Origin: Deinandra increscens subsp. villosa
Taxonomy: Eukaryota; Streptophyta; Magnoliopsida; Asterales; Asteraceae
Assembly: GCA_039602395.1 (NCBI GenBank)
Contig: JBCNJP010000023.1
Span: 95,434,030-95,498,029 of the forward strand
Reading direction: 5' to 3'
DNA: 64,000 nt
The position numbers were made by a program, and so were the translations under genes. Each line of letters begins with the position of its first letter. Positions within the stretch are counted from its first letter, which is position 1. The notes under the pieces were generated by a model. The model worked only from the letters and a program-made list of their open reading frames with translations. It was not told the origin of the DNA and did not search any database. Positions 59,245 to 64,000 of this stretch are shown piece by piece.

Positions 59245-59940
59245 CAGTGGCGGAACTAAAAAATTTTTTGAGGGGTGGCACAATTTTTTTTTTTTTTGAC
59301 ATGGCTTCACAGGTACTCAGGTAGCGCCCCCAACAAAGTGAAGTTTACAACGAAAAGTAAATAAAACGAGCATCCCATGACAGAGTGTTCGATATGTAAA
59401 AAACACATTATTTAGAATTAACTATAAATCCAAATTTATGATATACTCAGAAATCAATATAAGAAATATAGACGTCTTTTAAAATAAAAGTTAAGGCATT
59501 TGTGATAAGTCAATTTCAAAAATTTTTTTTTTACTTTGAATAGAAGCTTGGCTTGATTTAAATCGAATTCTATAATAAAACGTGTAACGTTGTAACATGA
59601 TTTGTTCTCGATTGGATCCTAATGCCTTTAATTTCTATATTTTTAATATATATATTCTCAGATTCAATAAAAACAAGTCAACAACAAATTTAATGTGGCC
59701 ACCAGAAAAAAAAATGGGTGTGCCAGCGCAAGGATTAGAACTTGCGACCTTGAAATAAAATAACGAGCCAAAACTATCTGGGCTATAACACAACATGGTT
59801 ATTTTCTTTTTCAGTAACTATTAGTTGTCTTTTTAAGGGGTGGCATATACATAAAAACGAAAAAATAAAAAATAAAAGTCCGCGTACGAGTTTAAGGGGT
59901 ACCACGGGCTACCCCTGGACCCAATATAGGTCCGCCCCTG
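59245..59940. mobile_element. hAT-type non-autonomous element, 696 bp
   Basis: Ends CAGTGGCGGA and TCCGCCCCTG are inverted with one mismatch. Perfect 8-bp target duplication CCAAGAAA (59237-59244 and 59941-59948). Interior includes AGGGGTGGCAC and TTTAAGGGGTACCACGGGCT, as in the enolase intron 1 family. A tRNA B-box-like stretch lies near 59735 on the minus strand. No transposase. Confidence 0.88.
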
Positions 59941-59948
59941 CCAAGAAA

Positions 59949-60308
59949 CCGTAGAAGAAAACCTGCCAAAAAAGAGAAATTCTTCCATCAAATTAACATG
60001 AAATTGGTACTTCAGTTTTTAATTTCCGGCCAAGTGCTTTGCCTCGATTATGAGGCTTCAATCTCAGCATAGCATAAATAAGGTTCCACGTTGAAAGGAA
60101 AGAAATAAACTGATTGACAGAAATAATAGATTAGGGCAAGCAACACAAAAACATAATTATTCACAATACATCCTTTTTTTAGAATAACAAAAAACATCAG
60201 TTCAAAATCAAAAGTGAAATGAAAAACGGAAGAAAAAGTTACCTGGCACTATTTTATTTAGAATCAAGCTTCAAGGCAAATGTTAAAGTTCACTGGCTGA
60301 GATCCACT
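59949..60308. other. Spacer
   Basis: AT-rich; no gene or repeat recognised. Confidence 0.4.
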
Positions 60309-60425
60309 TAATTTCTTGAGCTTATTCATGGTAGAAAACTGAGCTAACCTAGTCAAGACTACAGGAAAAAGAGGATTGAGTGATGCAATGTCACTTGCAC
60401 CGATCCACGGGTGTTGTGTATCGAT
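60309..60425 (-). pseudogene. Calcium-dependent protein kinase exon fragment
   Basis: The minus strand reads HPWIGASDIASLNPLFPVVL then TRLAQFSTMNKLKKL. This matches the end of the kinase domain and start of the autoinhibitory junction of CDPKs (HPWI ... SAVLSRLKQF-AMNKLKKL). A possible donor follows LKKL (AAGTGG). I see no other CDPK exons on either side, so this is probably a captured or relict fragment; a gene with distant exons outside my recognition remains possible. Confidence 0.65.
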
Positions 60426-60455
60426 TTGAAATCGAGAATGCAAATAAGAAACCAA

Positions 60456-61385
60456 GAAAGAAATTAAGAAATAATATACTTATGGGGTTATTGCCTACCT
60501 AACTTTCTAAGAAGCTTATAAATAATATAATTCCCAATCCAAAAATAAACATTGAGGAAGAAAAAACCACACCCAAGGTTTTAGGAAAATTGGAATAGAA
60601 TAATCCCAACTTTTGGGTATTGGCCTACAATAATTTCACAACGGTCCCAACTTTCATCTAAGTTTTTTTCAGTGGACCCGTCGTTAACTTTTTTTAACAC
60701 CGTTAAGTGTCTGCTTACGTGGCATGCTGACGTGTCCTTTTTTAATTTTTTTTTTAAATCTTTAGGTGTGTGGGAGTTGTCCGTCATGACCGCATGGCGG
60801 AAAGCAAGGAAATTCATCTATGGATATTAGCACATACAAAGACTATGATAATCGCGTGTGGGTAAGAGAAAGCGTTGAATACCCCGAGGGGGTCTTGGAA
60901 TGAATTTGGTGGCGATTTTTCCTCTTCCGGTAGATGTTAATATGGAGGAAATTATAAACAAATTCATGTCCAAACGCAAGTAATAAACATGATCAAGTAG
61001 TTGATCCTCACGAACAAGTAGTTGTTTCTCAATCATTATAGAACGAATTAAGATTGGAATTTTATAATTACGTCGAACATAACATGTGGATGACCTGTAT
61101 TTATCATAATATCACTCTCGTAACACCTGTATTTTTTATGGACGTCTGTTTTTTTTGCGAAGACCTTACGCAACACAACACTACACAACACAAGTGATCA
61201 TTATTTAAAAAAATATATAAGTAATTATTTTTATTGTTGTCTAAAGTTGAAGAAAACTCATTTTTCTTAACGGTACTATAGTTTTAACAACCCTACTTTG
61301 ACGAACATTATCTCTCTCCTAACACCTACATGTTCCACAAACTTTTGTTTTTTGCGACGTAACACAATACAATCTTTCTACTCTA
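60456..61385. other. Spacer with an unidentified repeat-like stretch
   Basis: 60581-60830 has a 78-codon minus frame, but the DNA looks like common plant intergenic repeat (ACGGTCCCAAC, CCGTTAACTTTTTTTAAC) rather than a gene. Nothing else seen. Confidence 0.4.
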
Positions 61386-61565
61386 ATAAACAATTACAAT
61401 TGTTGACACATGTCAACACTAGATTCATTCTCACACAAATTTTCCCTCCAAAATCTACTCTCTAATAAATTTTTTTTAAAACAATTACAATTGTTGACAC
61501 ATGTCAACACTAAATTCATTCTTACAAAAGTTTTCCCTCCCAAATCTACTCTTTAATAAATTACT
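61386..61565. repeat. Tandem duplication of about 90 bp
   Basis: Two diverged units share ACAATTACAATTGTTGACAC and ATGTCAACACTA followed by TTCCCTCC and AATCTACTCT. Confidence 0.75.
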
Positions 61566-62401
61566 TTTTTTGGAAATTATATAATATTTTATAATCATGA
61601 TATATTTTTATCTATTTATATTTATGGAATCGTAACAATCATATATTAATTTACATCTTATTTTTATTTAAAGATAATTTTTAAACTATTATTGTTTTCA
61701 TTTTAAAAAATATTTATAAACTTATGAAATACCAAAAAGCACTTATTTAGTGTGTTTTCAAATAAAATAGAACAAATCATATTTAATATTTTAATTTATG
61801 AATACCCAATACTATTTTACAAATTCAATCAGCATGCGTTGTGAGTGGTACTATTTATAGAGAAATTCATAAACGATAAAAATAATGTTCAAAATATCCA
61901 ATATTAAATAGTTTTTTCTACCATATCAAATGAGCCACGTTCATTCAATTTGGAAATTTTAGACATCGCGACTAATACAATTGTAAGTTTTCTAATGTAT
62001 ATCAACATAACATTTTTTATTGATAACATTATAATCTTTTGATTATAATTTAGATTTTATACTCAACAATTAGAATGTGCTCATTATAATTTTGATAAAA
62101 CTTTATATTTATCTAACTTTCTATACAAACTTAAAGTCTCAAGTTTCTCAATTTATAAATCATGTTAGTCACTATTGAGGATTTCATTGCTTTTTAAACA
62201 CATGATCACGTTTATCTTGCATATTCCAAATATACAAATAGAGACATGCCCTAAATATGTTTTTTTGATAAAGAGAGTAAAGTCATCAATACCATATTAT
62301 TAATTATAACTGTAGTTTTTTATTTAATGTAATGTAACACGTTATTCTGGTAATAAGAAGAGTATGCATGAATTATCAAATCTATATATTTTTAATGATT
62401 C
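61566..62401. other. AT-rich stretch before a Helitron-like end
   Basis: Very AT-rich, with no gene. It may be the body of the Helitron that ends at 62431. Confidence 0.35.
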
Positions 62402-62432
62402 AACCCGTATAACATACGGGTTCTATCCTAGT
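62402..62432 (+). repeat. Helitron-like 3' end
   Basis: AACCCGTATAACATACGGGTT folds into a perfect 8-bp stem and is followed five bases later by CTAGT (62428-62432). This is the classic plant Helitron 3' end. The start (TC in an A-T target) was not located. Confidence 0.65.
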
Positions 62433-62801
62433 ACATAATAAAGTTGACCTAAATCCATAATATTCGATAATATTACATCTTGGAAAATAAATTAACAACA
62501 ACCTACATTAAATCGATAATAGATTAATATGGCTTATTGGCTAAGGTTCATTAAAGTCGAAGTCCCATTATTGTGACAATTGTATCAACGACATAATCGT
62601 AAATTTTTTGGGGATGGACATAAGCATTGGGGTGTTTTTGATTGTAGGTTCTTCTTCCTCTGAAGCAGATGAACCCTGTGAAGGCATCAAACCATTACAA
62701 TTGTTACGATGATGCCCTTATGTATGACACCGACTGCAAGAGACTGGACTTCTACCTCTCCACGTGATGGAATACAATTATTTTCGCGTGGACAACCTAC
62801 A
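62433..62801. other. Spacer between Helitron end and hAT element
   Basis: No gene seen. A minus or plus exon cannot be excluded near 62640-62770. Confidence 0.35.
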
Positions 62802-63797
62802 CAGAGTCGGCTCAACCATTTCGAGGGCCCTAAGCGAAATAAAATTTTGAGGCCTTAGTTTAACTTTTTCTCTATTTTAACAACCGGTTTTGTACTTTCA
62901 CTTTTAGTTTAACATTAGTGTATGTTGGCATGGGTTATGTTTTTCTCTAACAAGTTTAAGTACACCTGAAAGTTTATCCGATGTATTTCTATTGCATAAT
63001 CCTTACAATGATATAAAGTTTAGACATCCCCTAATCCTACATGATTCGCTATTATATTCAAAAGTATTAAATGTTAATTAACATCTGATCTGCCTAAAAC
63101 TCTCATAGCATCCTTTAGAAACTAAACTGGGAATGACTAAAAAAAATGACCCTAGAAGGCTGGAAGGAATTGGGGGCCCAAATATTTGAGGGCCGAAGTA
63201 GTTGCTTTAGTTAATGTCAAATTTAGAAAATCAGAGGAAAGAAATTACAGAAACAATCTACCAAACCCAAGTTATGATTTCACTCCACAAGCAAATCCTT
63301 ACAACTCAACAAAAACAAGAACACTTCAAACACTAGACAAGAACGACCTATGATAATCACTACGATCTAACGGGTTGCAAGTTCTTCAATGTGATAACTT
63401 GATCAAAACCCTAAATCAGTGATGCATCAAACGAGGGAATTTTAGAGAGACAATATGAAAATGTGATGTGTATTCAGATAAATTCTCTTCTTTTAAAAAA
63501 AAAAGAAACTAAAGGATCTTATATAAACTCAGGAAGAAACGTCATCCGGATCTTGTGACACATGTGCAAAAATCAAGCCCAACAACATCATCTTGAAGCC
63601 CAGTTAAGCCCAGTAGCACCCAGCTAAGCCCAGTAACACTTGATTCAACCAACAACCCATTAGTACCATTTAACATATAAGAAAAAATAAAATAAGACAT
63701 TAAATAAAAACAAACATTTAATACAATATAGGAAATTAATTGAATTGGAGATATTAAGAATAATTTCAACAGTTAAGAAGGCTTTGGGCCGACCCTG
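62802..63797. mobile_element. hAT-type non-autonomous element, 996 bp
   Basis: Ends CAGAGTCGGCTCA and TGGGCCGACCCTG are inverted with two mismatches, with a perfect 8-bp target duplication AACCTACA (62794-62801 and 63798-63805). GGGCCC-type phrases (GAGGGCCCTAAGCG, GGGGGCCCAAATATT) occur inside. The interior holds no transposase; short minus frame 63542-63769 is not recognised. Confidence 0.85.
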
Positions 63798-63805
63798 AAC
63801 CTACA

Positions 63806-64000
63806 TGTCTTTTATTCATAAGTAGTGGCTGAATTTGAACATGGTCATTCTCATTCTGATTGATCTGGAAGAGGATTTACTATCTCGTGATATGTCCCCT
63901 AATAAACTTCTTTTGAAAACTAATTCAGAGCGGAATAACTATATGTTGTTTGATTTAAATGTCTCGAAACACTCTTGCTTTAGGTTTGGTACCACAAATT
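63806..64000. other. Window end
   Basis: Nothing recognised in the last 195 bases. Confidence 0.3.

Noticed and set aside
60581..60817. 78-codon minus ORF
   Set aside because: The underlying DNA looks like common plant intergenic repeat; no family resemblance in the peptide.

Overview
This is a plant nuclear genomic window, almost certainly from a dicot. Genes have many short GT-AG introns, the intergenic DNA is AT-rich, and the transposable elements are of plant types. Three families look typical of the daisy family (Asteraceae), but I infer this from memory and cannot verify it. One 500-base run of N (50852-51351) marks an assembly gap.

Layout. (1) 346-3303: a six-exon gene for an NLI-interacting-factor/FCP1-like HAD phosphatase-domain protein; the first catalytic Asp is replaced by Pro. 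(2) 3775-8339: a Ty1/copia element with a largely open pol but two stops in gag. Its 5' end (LTR, primer-binding site, leader) is inverted, so its LTRs face each other. (3) 9755-14994: a complete 17-exon cytosolic enolase gene (444 aa) with a TATA box. (4) 15851-16430: a decayed PIF/Harbinger transposase. (5) 17042-19745: a complete five-exon U2AF small-subunit gene (280 aa) with a telo-box in its leader. (6) 20100-27890: repeats, including a hAT-type element whose empty site survives in a neighbouring duplicate, and a 280-bp tandem repeat rich in ACGTG cores. (7) 27897-52207: a cluster of three related LRR receptor-like protein (RLP) genes. Copy 1 is broken (deletion, stop codon, transposon insertion). 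Copy 2 is intact (1001 aa), with about 2.7 kb of nested transposons in its last intron. Copy 3 is seen only as its last exon, after the gap. (8) 52208-59000: the downstream flank of RLP copy 3, opened by a 5'-truncated L1 LINE and by a young LTR element that encodes no reverse transcriptase. That element encodes a CCHC zinc-knuckle / dead copia-protease / ARID-domain protein. (9) 59245-64000: two hAT-type non-autonomous elements with perfect 8-bp target duplications, a calcium-dependent protein kinase exon fragment and a Helitron-like 3' end.

The housekeeping genes (enolase, U2AF35) are unrelated to each other. The RLP cluster is one locus grown by segmental duplication: each copy carries the same downstream flank, so every later insertion can be checked against an empty site in a paralogue. 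The most unusual object is the ARID-carrying LTR element at 56030-58728. It has intact LTRs differing at one visible position, a primer-binding site, a polypurine tract and a near-matching 5-bp target duplication, but its single long ORF carries a DNA-binding ARID domain where copia elements encode integrase and reverse transcriptase.
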